64,000 bases of DNA from Polydactylus sextarius (taxonomy: Eukaryota; Chordata; Actinopteri; Polynemidae), in assembly GCA_016801845.1 (NCBI GenBank), contig CM028908.1:22681047-22745046 (forward strand), written 5' to 3'. Below the pieces are notes generated by a model. It did no database searches and was not told the origin of the DNA. It worked only from the letters and a program-made list of their open reading frames with translations. Below, piece after piece: positions 24,411 through 37,500 of the stretch (positions are counted from its first letter, which is position 1; the number at the start of each line of letters is the position of its first letter). The position numbers and the translations under genes were made by a program.

Positions 24411-27400
24411 GATTGATTTTTTTTTAGTAAGTGTGAGTGTCTCCCTATAGGCCTCTAGTTGGTTCAGTAATTACTTTGCTCCATAATTCAGGTGTCACCA
24501 GAGGGCGTTCCTGGGGCAACACACCACCTCAGCTCTTTTCAGCTCCGGTCACATTCACACATTATATCAGCATGAGAGCATCTCATCCCACACTGTACTT
24601 TTCCACTTCTTTCTGCCATGAAGAAGCAGAAACAGTTTAAAAACTGGATGGAGACACAGTTTGACGCTTGAGAGCTGAAAACACAGTGAAGAAATTCAAA
24701 ACATACAGAGGAAACACAGCTGCTTAAAACTGAATGAATGAATGATTTTACTAATGATTTATAGATCACTTCATAAGAACAGCCTTCAGGTTGCCAGGTT
24801 TTATGAAGTTAACTTAACTTAACAGGTTAAATAAATGTTACTAATCCATTAATACTAAATACTAAGTGATCTACATTTGAGTTTAGTAATAAATCATTAT
24901 CAATAAAATAAAACTGCCAACTAAACAATTGATTTTTATTAAGTAGTAGTAGTTCAACTACCTTAACCTCTTAACCACAGAACACTAATGTTCCTTTTTG
25001 TACCATCATCACTAATATATATATATATATTACTGGGGAATATATATTATATTATATTAAATACTTCTCATCAAAATATATTGAAGTACAATACATGGCA
25101 ACATTTCCAGCCTCTTGCTATGACTTATAAAACAAAACAAGGTAAAATTGGTGAAAAATTAGGAATCCATTGACAAAAAAAATAAAAAATTAAAAAAAAA
25201 AAAAAATGGAGCAATGGAGCTGAGAACTTGTTCTTGACTCCAACTGTTCCTGAGACGTGAGTCTTGTCTAGTGAAGACAAAGTCTGTCTACATCACTGAA
25301 TCTACCTGAAAAATATTTTAATCTAAATCACCAACAGAGTGAAAATCACCCAAGGTTGATGTGTGTAGACTGTGACATCTAAACAAATGTGACAGTCACC
25401 TCCTCTGGCGATCTGAGTCTTGAACGGCAGTTAACAGTTTTATTTTAGTATTTTTTTTTCTCTATTCAGTCTATTGAGTATAACAAGGTGATGATGTGAA
25501 CGCAGCCAGAAAAAGACACAGTTTTGTGTGTGTTTAGCTTTTTGGAAGTCATGACCACAGTGACTTTTGCCAGGACGTCCTCCGACAGATGTTTTCTCCT
25601 TCCTTCCTTCCTGCCTCCTGTCAGCACCGAGGCCCAGGGTCAGCTGGCAGACAGATGGACGGACGGACAAAAAAAAAAAAAAAAAAAAAAAGAGGAAACT
25701 GGAGACAAATTCATAAAGAAGCAGCAGCTGCGGCTGCAGCACCGCAGAGAAAAAGACAGAAATCAAAGAAAGAATCAAAAGCAGACCTGGTCTCTTCTTT
25801 TAAAATGATTTTATAAATTTTTTATGGTAATATTTACTTGACAACTGTTAAATAATTCTTCTTGCCACTCCAACAGAGGTGTGAAGGATCACTGTACAGT
25901 AAGCTTTTCACAGTATTTCTTACAGTATTTACATCCTCCATCTTTCTTTCCGCCGGCAACACATATGCAGCGTCTCCGTTCGCAGTGGATGAGTACATTT
26001 ACAAAGTCACATCTACAACAAGCCAAACGCTGGCTCTCTTTACACAGCGCTCTAACATTTCAAGTCAAAAGCATTTACAAAAAAAAAAAAAAAAAAGTAA
26101 ATATCAGCATACAAGGGGAAAAAAAAAATCAGTTATCTGTACAGTGTTTCTTAAAATTAAGTTAGTACATTCACACACAAAAATAGTTAATCTCAAGTGA
26201 ACTGCAATGCAAACTCTCTGAAGCTAACCATTTTGGTATGATTAGATAAGAGGAACGAAAAAAAGAAAAAAAGTGTGAAATGCAACGTTAAGATTCACTC
26301 AATAAATAAAACCCTGTTTTTAAAAACTGCCGTCAAACACACACACACACACACACGCAGAGAGAGGTGAGTGTGTGACGACGTTCAACAGGAGATTCAC
26401 ACAGACGAGAGCCGTCGCCACAGAAACACAGAGAAATTATTGGTCTACAAGGTTTTTTTTTTTTTTCTTTCCTTTTTTTTCCCGTCACCTTCGGTAAATA
26501 TTCACACTTAATGTGTCGTTTTTTGGCTCGTGGTCACCTCACCCACTGTGTGACGACAAATCACTGCAGGTTTGATTAAGAGACATGAAATATTCATCAA
26601 ACATGAACGTTTTCTTTCTGTGCAGCTGCTTAACGTTACCGTCAGTTAGTGCAAAACCTTTACTTTTAGCCAAAACCAGCTAACTTCATAGACATGTAAC
26701 TTAAGCTAACTTTAGCTTTACTATTTGGTTAAAAAAAATAAAAACAAAAATCATTAAGACACCTTTTATTGCTCTCATTTGCCTATAGATGCTTAAGATA
26801 TTTTAAATACTACGTTTCCCACAAACCCAGTAGACACATTTTTATTTTCTCTAATAATAGGACAGAGAGGAAGTCGGTAAAATTATTTCTTGTAATGCAA
26901 TGGTTGTCTGACAAAACAATCTAAACTTTTTTTAAGTTTCTAATATTACAATACATAATATTTAACAAGTGACTTTGTTGTAGTTGTGTCTTAACTGAGA
27001 TATTCACTTTACTGTTTCTGATGCTTCAGACGTGAAATGTTTCACCTCAGCAGTTTTGCTTTTTCAGCCTGTTGTTGTTAAGTTAAAGCTCCGTAAAGAC
27101 CTGTCAATCATTTTCGGAGCAATAACATGTTTTCATTTTTGGCGGTGGTGGGGGCATGTTTTAATCACAAATTGTGCTTTTAACACGCTGTGAAATTAAC
27201 GTGTCAGCTACAGGTAGTTCAGGGCCTTTGATGAATCTTTTAGACAAACTGAAATCAAACATTTCAATGCCAAAGATCACAGTGGGTGAGGAGAGCAGCG
27301 GGGCCCAGCTGCTAAAATATTAGTGCACTCTTGCACAACCCGTGCAACCTCACTTCTGTATGGAATGTGTTTTCACTTCTACTCAACATTTAGCTCCACA

Positions 27401-29388
27401 CCTTTCACATTAGCGTCTCCAAACAGTGTTAGATGCCGTTTCAGAGGAAATGAAATAAACCTGCTTTCAGTCTTCTCTACGAAATACAAACTGTCAACAG
27501 ATGAGGTCCACTCGGGGTCAGTGTCCTCTATTATGTGAATGGACAAACTCATTCATTCAGTGCTCGTGGAGTGCAAATGCCCTTTTATATCTAGGCTAAA
27601 TTCCTACCGGAGTATTAGGATTGTGCGATCAAGCAGCAAGCTCACTAATTTGGCCTTTGTCTGCAAATCTACTAACGCAGATTACTCCACTATTGGGTCG
27701 CTAAAATAAGGGCCTCTTGATTATTTGTAAATTACAAATTGCACTACTGCTGTGGACAAATTGAGCTTTTTTTTAAAAATTTGTTTTACTCCCAAATATG
27801 TGCCATTAGTCGTACATCTAAGTATAAACCCATTGAGCCTCATGCAGCCGTACAATGAGTTACAGTTCACATTCAACAGCTCTCATCATCATCATCACTT
27901 CAACAGAGAAGAACTATGTGCATGTTTCTCTCCACTGTCCCATCGGTTACAGTTGGACGACAAAGGTCACAGCTCAGTGTCTCCACCTGCTGAGTCAATG
28001 AGGAGGTGCAGGACTTCAACATGAGTGAGCAGCTCTCGAGGATTCAAATCAATCCAATCTATCCAGTCTAATCAGATTACTGATGAGTGATGAAGGAGGA
28101 GGACTGATGCGCCATTGACAATTAAGTTAATTGCGAAGGCTCTTAAACTATCCGTGGACTTAACGAAGAGAAAGGACGATGAGAATAAAGGGAATTCTAT
28201 GTTTTACACATGCGGTTCAGAGTGAAGGTCGAGGTTAGTTCATCTCAGGAGGGTCACGTCGTCTGGTGGAACTTAAAACAAAACACAAACTTTAAAAGAA
28301 AATACTTTTGGTCAAACAAATTAAAAACAGTTAAGAGGCTACTTTGGAAACTTTGATGTAAAATCATGAAATAATAATAATAATGATAATAATTTAGCTG
28401 CTGCAAGTGACATCACTTGAGTCATTTAGTCTTGGGACTGGAGTCAAAGGCGTAGATACGTGAAAGTCAGAGTTTCATTATGGGAAATGTAGCATCTAGA
28501 GTTTTCAGTATTCAGTCCACATTTTGAAGCTCCTGGCCTCAAGTTTGGACTCATTTTACTTTAAATCTGTCAGAAACAGCCTCATCTTTGTAGATTTCGG
28601 AGTTGTGATCATTTGATTATCTCATTTCTACCGATTAGTGCAGTTTATTGATGTGTAAACAGGCAGGTGATAGATTAAACTGCCGTCTGAATGTGTGACG
28701 GTGTCGTGGGCTACTGATGTGTGGTAAACTAATTTCTCTCCTACTTCAACATCTTCCAGTCTTTTTCCTCTAATGACTCAACTGATCAGACTCAACTTTT
28801 CTCCAAAATGTACAATCTCAGACTGACCACTGAAGGTTTAAAGCATTATTAAATGAGGATTTACGTCCTTTTTACAACTGACGTCAAATGGTGCCATTTT
28901 TTTTCTCCATCCCTGTACAAGATGATTTCATGATGGACCCGTTCCTGCCTCGTTTTAAAAGCTAGACTTGATCTGACCCCGGATAAAACTTACGCAATGT
29001 CGGGTTATGTAACAAACTTTGGCCGAGAAGCTGCGATGTGGATTACAGAGCAGCCTGTGATGTCAAGGCGGAACAGGTGGCGCTGCCTCCATATCCACGT
29101 ACAAACAGGGAGATGAAGCAGAGGAGGGAGGAGATCGTAACGAGACGAGGGAGCGGACGCAGGAGAGTGGCTGGAGGGTGAGGGTGGTGGGGATTTTCCA
29201 AAAGGTCTGGAAAGTTTAACAGAGCGGGTCGCTGTAACCATAAAAGTCAAGAAGGTGGAAAAATGGTACGAGGACAGAAACGCACACAGAACATTAAAGG
29301 AACATTTAGTCCTTTATCTGCCCTCCTCCTTCAGTTTCAACACGAACTCAAGAATTGTCGACCTGAGATGTTAAATCATCCACAATGT

Positions 29389-29422
<34 letters not shown>

Positions 29423-30327
29423 CCATATTAACCTGCTTTCTATCACTGATTGCTACAACACAATAGTGATTCAACTTTCAGCCAGTCTATGAAAAATTAT
29501 TCCTGTTACTTACGTCCTTCCTGGGGGGGAAAAGGTCCGATAGCACACAGGAAAGTAGTTTTTGTGTTTCAGCAGCAGTAACAATGGTTGGTTTGAAAAA
29601 GCTAGAAGAAGAACTGACCGAGGTTCAAACTCAAAACAACAAAAGGAAAGATGATGATGAAGATGATGACGACAAATGATCTCGAGCACTTAGCACCGAT
29701 ACTAAGAAACAAGAAGAAGGATCGCAGAGTTAGAATTGAAACGGTTAAAATACGTTCAGACAACAGGAGGAATAGTCGCGACAGTCGTACACATGCAAAG
29801 GGCGAGTCAGTTTCTAAGTGCAACAAGGCTGCGGCATTGAGCCGGAGATACAACGGACAGACGACAGGACAAAGTATCTGTTAATGTTGACCCGTCACGT
29901 CCCTCTTTGACCTTCATTACCAGCGACGTGGAACGTTTTGTCCCCCAGCGTGACAGACAGCGAAGCAGGTTGGAGTTTAAGACCGCTGAGCTCACTACAT
30001 CCGGTTCAGCTGCAGAGGGAACGAACGAACCAACAAACAAACAAACGAGCGACGTCGAGGTTTGTTGAGATAAATCATGAGAACACAGACAAGCACACGC
30101 TCACATACACACAGAGCTCGTGGAAGTTTTTTTTTTTTTAATTTGTGAAAGAGGAATAAAAGAGTAACTGCGCCTGTTGCAGAAAAGGACGCTGGGTAGA
30201 TTGAAGACTGGTCCGTCGATAGCTGGCTCACAGAAGAGTTTGCGCCCTACAGGAAATACCAGCCTGAAACCTGCAACACCCTCCCGCCGTCTTCTCGCCT
30301 CATCCCGTCCCATCCTCCTCGCTCTGC
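24411..30327. other. Convergent sox13/etnk2 interval, probably including the etnk2 3' UTR
   Basis: No coding sequence is supported on either strand. The - strand portion below 30328 should hold the etnk2 3' UTR, but its length is not settled. One AATAAA on the - strand lies at 25439-25444, and several weaker TTTATT strings lie between. There is a CTCF-like CACCAGAGGGCG at 24496-24507. Homopolymers lie at 25670-25691 and 26079-26096, and a (TA)n repeat at 29391-29419. The stretch at about 27540-27760 looks like a fragment of a fish interspersed repeat, but I see no second copy here. Confidence 0.5.
29391..29419. repeat. (TA)n microsatellite
   Basis: Uninterrupted TA dinucleotides. Confidence 0.95.
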
Positions 30328-30400
30328 TCACTCTGGGATCTGCAGCGCCATGACGGCGGGTTTGGTCTTGAAGTACTGGTTGAAACGGAGCACGGCGTAC
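30328..30400 (-). CDS. etnk2: etnk2 last coding exon
   Basis: Read on the - strand, the acceptor TGTTGCAG is followed by G completing a glycine codon. YAVLRFNQYFKTKPAVMALQ and IPE follow, then TGA at 30330-30328. This matches the YA(V/I)(I/V)RFNQYFK ending shared by ethanolamine kinases. Confidence 0.95.
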
Positions 30401-31538
30401 CTGCAACACACAGGGGGACAGGAAGTGACCTGCTGCTCCTCAATATGATGACACTGTAGCTACTGTACATGTTTCACTCACTTCTTCCACATTCATTGCT
30501 GTGTTTGACATTAAACTAAGCAGAATTAGCATTAGCGTTAGCTGTGGTGACAGCAAATGTCTTGTATAAAGTATCTCTTCTTTACATCAAGTGTGATCAG
30601 AGTCTGAGCTAATGCTAATTATATTTGAAAGTCCTGTGTCCACATAGATCTGTGGATAATACTGAGTCACTACCAGGAAACTAAGATTCTGATTGTAAAC
30701 TGGTGCATAAAGTCAAGGCAAAATGCAAAATGCTAATTGGCTCCAGGGAACGTGAACAGGATCTGTCTGTGCACGTTATAAAAAATTCCAATTTGGGCAA
30801 AAAACGATAAATGTTGAGATTCTCCAGAGAATCAGAAATGGAGAACAAGTCTGTCGACACCTGGAGTAACACAACTTCAGTACTTTATAGACACAGAACA
30901 AAACAATAGAGAAGCAGCAGGACTACCGGGTAAGTTCTGATCATATGGATGTTTGGATCAACTCGGACTAACACAACAACTTTCATTTCTATTTTTAAGA
31001 AAAGCTGCCACAAAAATCAGCCACAATTTCAAAAAAGGCCTAAAATCCAGAAGGGAATGGTAAAGGCATCGACATCAGTCGATATTGGAAAATATCTTTA
31101 TTCACTGTGGCTCTGCTGCTCTGCATTAGCGACATGAGTGATTGAGTTGCAGTTCATGATCCTACTTCCCGTCTGTGAAACACTGCAGAGGCAAATCCAG
31201 CGTCCGTTTGTGTGACAGGTGAGTTACGAGGTTTGGACGCTCACAAAAGAAACGAGAGACATGTTGGATTGTGGGTTTTCAATTTCAGCTTCTGATAATG
31301 AGCTGTTTAACTCACACTGACAGATTCTTTCCAAACACACAACTCGACCCATCAGTTGTGCAATGTCCTACGCTGGTGGGGGGGGGGCCTAACACACAGA
31401 TACACACAGACACACTTACCCGAGGAAGTCGAAATCAATGGTGGAGTATTTGGCCTGGATGAGCGCCCAGAAGCCCCAGAAGAAGTGAGAAGCCTTAACA
31501 GAGGAACATCAGACATGAGGTGATGTAAAGTGAGACGT

Positions 31539-31573
<35 letters not shown>

Positions 31574-34500
31574 TGGATGTTGTTTCTCACCAAAGCGAAC
31601 TTGTTGACCTGGACGTAGAGCGTCTCCAGCTCTCGCTCGCTGACCTCCTCCGTCTTCTTGGTGAACAGTTTATAAGCCTGCAGGTAAACTCTGAGCCAGT
31701 CCATCTGCATCTCCCGGCTCGGGTACAGCCCGAAGTCAGGCTCAGCCATACCTGCTCACACACACACACAGTTTAACACAACCAAAACAACAATCACATT
31801 GAAACAAGCTTTACTCTCATGTATAAATTACATATATCACACTGAATTTTAACAAACCTGCAAATTCGTTGAAGTGGTTTCCGATGTCGAAGGCCTGGTA
31901 GTTGTAGCTGGAGTATTCATAGTCAATGAAGCGAACATGACCTGGAATCACAGCACATGTACAGAGTTTAGACAGTTTTGCCTTCATGCCACTGAGCAGT
32001 GAGCAGCCTGTTGTTGCTTTGACTCTGGTTTGCTAACATGCTGTTAATCCAGAACAAGTTGACTGACCAGTGTTGTTTGGATGAGTGGCTCCCTGTGGTG
32101 CTAATGGATGTGATAACCGCTCAGAAAACTATCACGCATTAGTCACACTTACAATCACAATTACACCTGCATCACCTTACTCTTTAAAATGCTGTTTTCG
32201 TGTGAAAATACATACATACAATACATTTCTACATCAGGATCTTTTCCCACAGAGAAACATCGTTGCAGACAACATTTACAGACACAGCCATCTGATAAAA
32301 GTGTGTGATCATCATCTGTGATTATTAAAGCTCGTGATCACAGAGAAAGTTGACTGATATAAACTGGGCCTGGTTAAATCTGGGCACTCAGACTCCATCT
32401 ACATATGATGCTCTGGTGTTAACACATCTGATCATTAGGCTTTGCAATCATTTGACTGTATTAAAAAAAAAAAAAACTCCTTATATAGAAATCCTGCTGG
32501 GTGCGTATCAAGAGGAGGGTTCAGATGTCAAATTGTGTGCTTGGATGTTCAGAAGTTGTCGTTATATCAAGAACATGTACATTTTACCGCGACCGGGATG
32601 AGTCGTCAGAAATGTCTATGTCTGGTACAGTTGATGCCAATTTTAAATATTTTAAAATAAATTTTAATTTATATCATATTGCCTAGTTTGTGCTGAATAA
32701 AAAGGATGTAAGACACTCAATATTGTACATATCTGAAGCTTCTATAAATTCATTTAAACTTTGAAATGCAATCACAAAAAATGTTGGCTGGCGTCAGTTA
32801 AATGTAAGAATGAAATCGGAGTCTGTGGTTGCAGTAAAATTTTCTAAACACCAGACATCTGATCAAAGAGGAGCCAGATCGATGACATCAGTGTCCGCAA
32901 CTGGTACAGCTGATCCAACAGCAGTTCTATTAAGTTTGATTGATCATCTCCTTATCTTCCTCATCCACATATGCTGCTGAGGAATAGGACACATGTTAAC
33001 ACCAGATGTAACTGAGGACCAATTCATTGGTTCCATCTTTTGAAATGTGGATATTTGCTGGTGGTTTAGTGACTGATCGGTAAAAAGTAAAGTCAATAGT
33101 GGGAAACTGATTATTTTCAATTATTTTCTGATTATGTTCTGACATTTTATAAACCAAACGTTCCATTGAGGAAACAGATGAATAACAAAGACTAAGCGGA
33201 CGTCAGGTAAACATGAGTTAAGTCGAGGGTTCGTACCCTCTTTGCTGTTGTGGATGATGTTCTTGCAGAGCAGGTCGTTGTGGCAGAGCACGACGGGGGA
33301 GCCCAGCGTGGAGAGATGCTCCTTCATCCACACCATCTCCTGCTCCAGCACCGCCTTGCTGGGAACCTCCTGCTGGATCCTGGGAGGAGACAGGGACACA
33401 GAAACACAGCTTTTGTTATTCACCTATTTCAGGTTTGTTTCATTGACTCTGACTTCTACATGGACAATAAAGGTAGTTCTACTAGTTGTTATGAACCAAA
33501 ATAAAGCACCGGTCATTGTTTTAGGTATCATTATAAAGTAGGAACAAACTATGTGCTGTGAAAACAGCTGAGTCCGACATGCACAGGCAGCACCCGGGCT
33601 CAGTGGGGCTCGGCCCAAATGGCTCCTGGGATCACAGACAGAGAGAAACAAGTTCTAAGTAGAAGTTAAATCACAGGAGATACACAACTATCGCTGCTTT
33701 ACAAACAAATAGTGAGATCTGATAAAAGACGTTTGATTTATTTTGGGGAAATGGCTTCATGTTTGTCCTTCAGCTGTATTTATTCATATATATGACCGGA
33801 TCACATCAGCCTTATGAACCATTACACATCCAGCCAACGTTAACACTGATTCTATTCAGACCGAGAGCAGGTGCAGCTTCATCCTGTTTCAGTCTGGCTG
33901 TGGTATAATTGGAGAAAGGGTTAAGGTGGTGAGCTCACTCAGGCAACCAGACGTGTGTGTGTCGAGCAGAGACCCCTGCACTGACTGTAATGGGCTTAGG
34001 AGGCTTTATCCAGTCAGCCTGATCGAAGGAGACACACACATACACAAACACACCCTCTCCATGGAGATGTGTACCTGCCTCGCTGCCTCCGTCACCTGCG
34101 GCTTCTCCCAGAGTCTCAACTGTTGAATCGCTGCCGGTGCAGCACAGACTCACTATGCTAGATGTGTAGCAGTTTTTTCATCACCAGTGATGAAACTGAG
34201 TGTAACTCTCAAATATTACACATTACACACCAGGTGTGTTAGCGTCATCTGTCCAGGATCAGGCCACTCAGGTCTGTCGCTGTCTGTGTTACCAAGGAAA
34301 AGAGCAAAGTGACCTGATACGCGGAGCTAAGCAAACATCTGCTGGCCTGCTGCATGCCTCAGACTCCCTAATCCAGCCTCCTATTATTGTCACAGTTATA
34401 TAAGCCACATGCTGGACTTAATCTAACAGCAATCAGAACAAGAGACATCAGACCGAGCAGCTGGCCAGGTTATGAAACATCCACCTTTGTCGGCACCACA

Positions 34501-37500
34501 GGTCCAACGCCAAAGAGTCTTGACATCAATCACAGCAGTTGGTTAAATGTTGAAGTTACTCCACAACTAAACTAACTTAAAGCAACTCAAATCATTTCGC
34601 TGCTTCTAAAAGTCTGAAGAATGTGATAGTGTGTCAGTGTGTGACCAACAAACAAGCAACAAAGGAGTGGATTTATATTTTACTTTGTGACATTATTTCA
34701 TGTCTCAACTCAAGATAAAATGGTGAAAGATGAAGATCATCTTTCCTCGTTGATTCATCAGTGTATCAGGAAAAACTTCCAACGTTTATTTTATCTTCAA
34801 AAAGTTTTGTTGGAATCAGGAAGACCCTCCTCTCATCAGAGTTGTCTGACGTCATCAGTTTGACTTGTGTTTGGTTAAAAACTAAAGTACAAAACTCGAC
34901 CTGATAATTACTGATCTACTAGAAGCCAGTCTGCTCTGGTGAAAGCGAGACTTTCTTCATGTAAAATTAATTCTCGCAATATCCCCATGAGCTTATGTTA
35001 ATAATCAAGTTAATAATAAATAAACCCCTCCCGATTCTTAGAAAATGTAAAACATTTTCCAATGTAATTTCTGAGAAGAACCTAAGAGTCTCACCTGATG
35101 TTTGAGGCTTGCTCGGTGAACTCTGTGGCCACGAGGGAGAAATATTTCCTCATTTTGATCCAGAGGTTGGGTTTGGGGATGCAGCCGTTGTGTGCGTGGA
35201 TGGCGTGGATACGAGCCATCTCACCTGCGATCAACCTGAGAGGAGACACAGCACAGAGATCATCACGACTTCAAACAATGACACTGTGACTGTAGTATTC
35301 CAATATATTATGACTATAGAAAGCCAAGGACAGAGTCCTGACACTGATTAGTATCATTTACAGAGTCTAATGAGAAAAACATCAAGTAACACACACTGAG
35401 CTCACACACACACACACAGAACTAAAACACTGAAGACAATGCTGTTACCAGATAAAACAATTAGTATTAGTACGGCCTCAGTCGCTGTTTGTGTCTCTAC
35501 ACTGATAGTTTCTGGTTTGGTGCTGAAACTTTTTTAAAGAATATTTTTTTGGCCATTTCGTTTTATTATCAGACATTTGCAGCAGAGAGACAGCAGCCAG
35601 TAGTTAAACTGATGACAAGCTACTCAACCACACGCACACACTGATATCTCAGCATCCTGTTTTCACCCGTTTTATTCTGAGAGTTCCATGAGTAAACAAA
35701 GATTCATATCTTTCCACTGCTTCGACTTGTCTTTGTCATCCTCTGTTAACAAACAAACAACCAATCAGACTTTCTGCTTAGTTCTTATGGAGTCTGAAAA
35801 TTTGAAAAGTGCTGTTTATTATTCATAGACGAGACTTTTAATTTGAAAGCTCAGTCACTGTTAAGCAGCTAGCTGCAGCTGGAGACTCGTCATTGTTCTG
35901 TTCATGTGGGAAAACATGGTGCTACACCAAACTCAGGTGCCTGTAGAGTTAACGTTAGGCCTGTCTGAGCACATCCATGATGATACAGTAACATCAGCAA
36001 CTCTTTGGCTCAAGATTTATCATTAACATGTGTATAAACACGCCTCTGCCTCGTGTTGAAGCATCTCTGTAGTGTAAAACAGCTTGTGTCTCAGTCTCTT
36101 GGTAGACAGTAAAAACCACAGAACTGTTTTATGATTTTATCATCTCATCTTCAGTCCCATGACTATGCCGTGTTCACACCTGAGTATAGAAGGATCCCTG
36201 ACGTCCTGCGTCCCCAGAGCATCCCCCTGCATGAACTCGTAGCAGATGCCGTTCTGAAAGGTGCAGTAGAGTCGTGGAGCGCAGCCGTTAGCGTGTAGCA
36301 CCTGAGGGTGACACACACAAACACAACCACAGCATGAAACGATTCAGTGGGAGAAATAAACTTAAAGACACACAGAGTCAAAACAGTTTTTTTTTTTTTA
36401 CTCAACCTGGAAGCTTTTGAGCTCATTGTCCCTGTCGACGATCAGCTCCGTCTTGTTTCCGTACACTCGCACCAGCACCACGTCGTCTGGGCTGTCGTCC
36501 ACGTAGCAGCCCACCAGCTTGTTGGTGGTCCCGTCAGTGAAAAGCTGGGAGGAGAAGAAGAAGAAGAGCTGAGCGTACGGCACCAAGCTGCTTCACAAAC
36601 CTACAGCTCGGTCTCAATGTTCGCTACGACCGTTTCACAAAGCTATCAGTGTTCCTCAGGTCAGCGCAGACGCCATGCTGCTCTGACCTGCCAGAGATAA
36701 ATGTATCACAGAACAACACGATTAACTGAATCAGCATCACATGCTCAGGCCACAGATACGGTGGAGAACTTCTCTTACTGCTTCAATGTCAGAAGGGAAA
36801 TAAAACACTGATAATCTCTGGTTTTAAATGTAAAAATGTAAATACCTATCACCTCTGAGAAGAGATTTATAGTAAAGTGCAGTCATTTCCACCACACCAG
36901 AGAGGAAGCCATTAAATGTCAGTTCCTGGAATATTTATATTACTTTCCTCAACATTACAAGATATAGCATTAATATTTGGATCTACATGTAAAAGTAAGA
37001 CATATTTACACACATATTTACGATTGTTGAGAGTAATTTGGTGCAGATGCAGATAATAACTCCATGCTAAAAGATAAGGAATGGTCTCTAATGAGCATCA
37101 TTCTACTGTCAAACATTAGCTCATATAAAACTACATATACTGTCAATAACGTACAAACTCTATATTGTTCTCCTGCCAGTGAGGTTGTTTTAAAACAGAC
37201 TTATGTTCTGTACAATCTGAGTGTAACACAACATCAGGCTACAGATTAATGTGTATTCACAGTCTCACTTCCTCTCTGTCAAACACCACTGACACTTTCA
37301 CCTACTCAGGATCTTATAAGAAGCACACAAGTGACTGAGGTCACATCAGGACGATGTTAGTCGCTGTCGTGTATCAACAGTTTAAAAAAAAAAAAAAAAA
37401 AAAACAGACTGAATTAACTAGTTAACAAACACAGGCGACAACATTTTCAATGTTCATATTGCAGAAATCTTTCACCTTTCTGTGAAAGTTTGAGAGAAAG

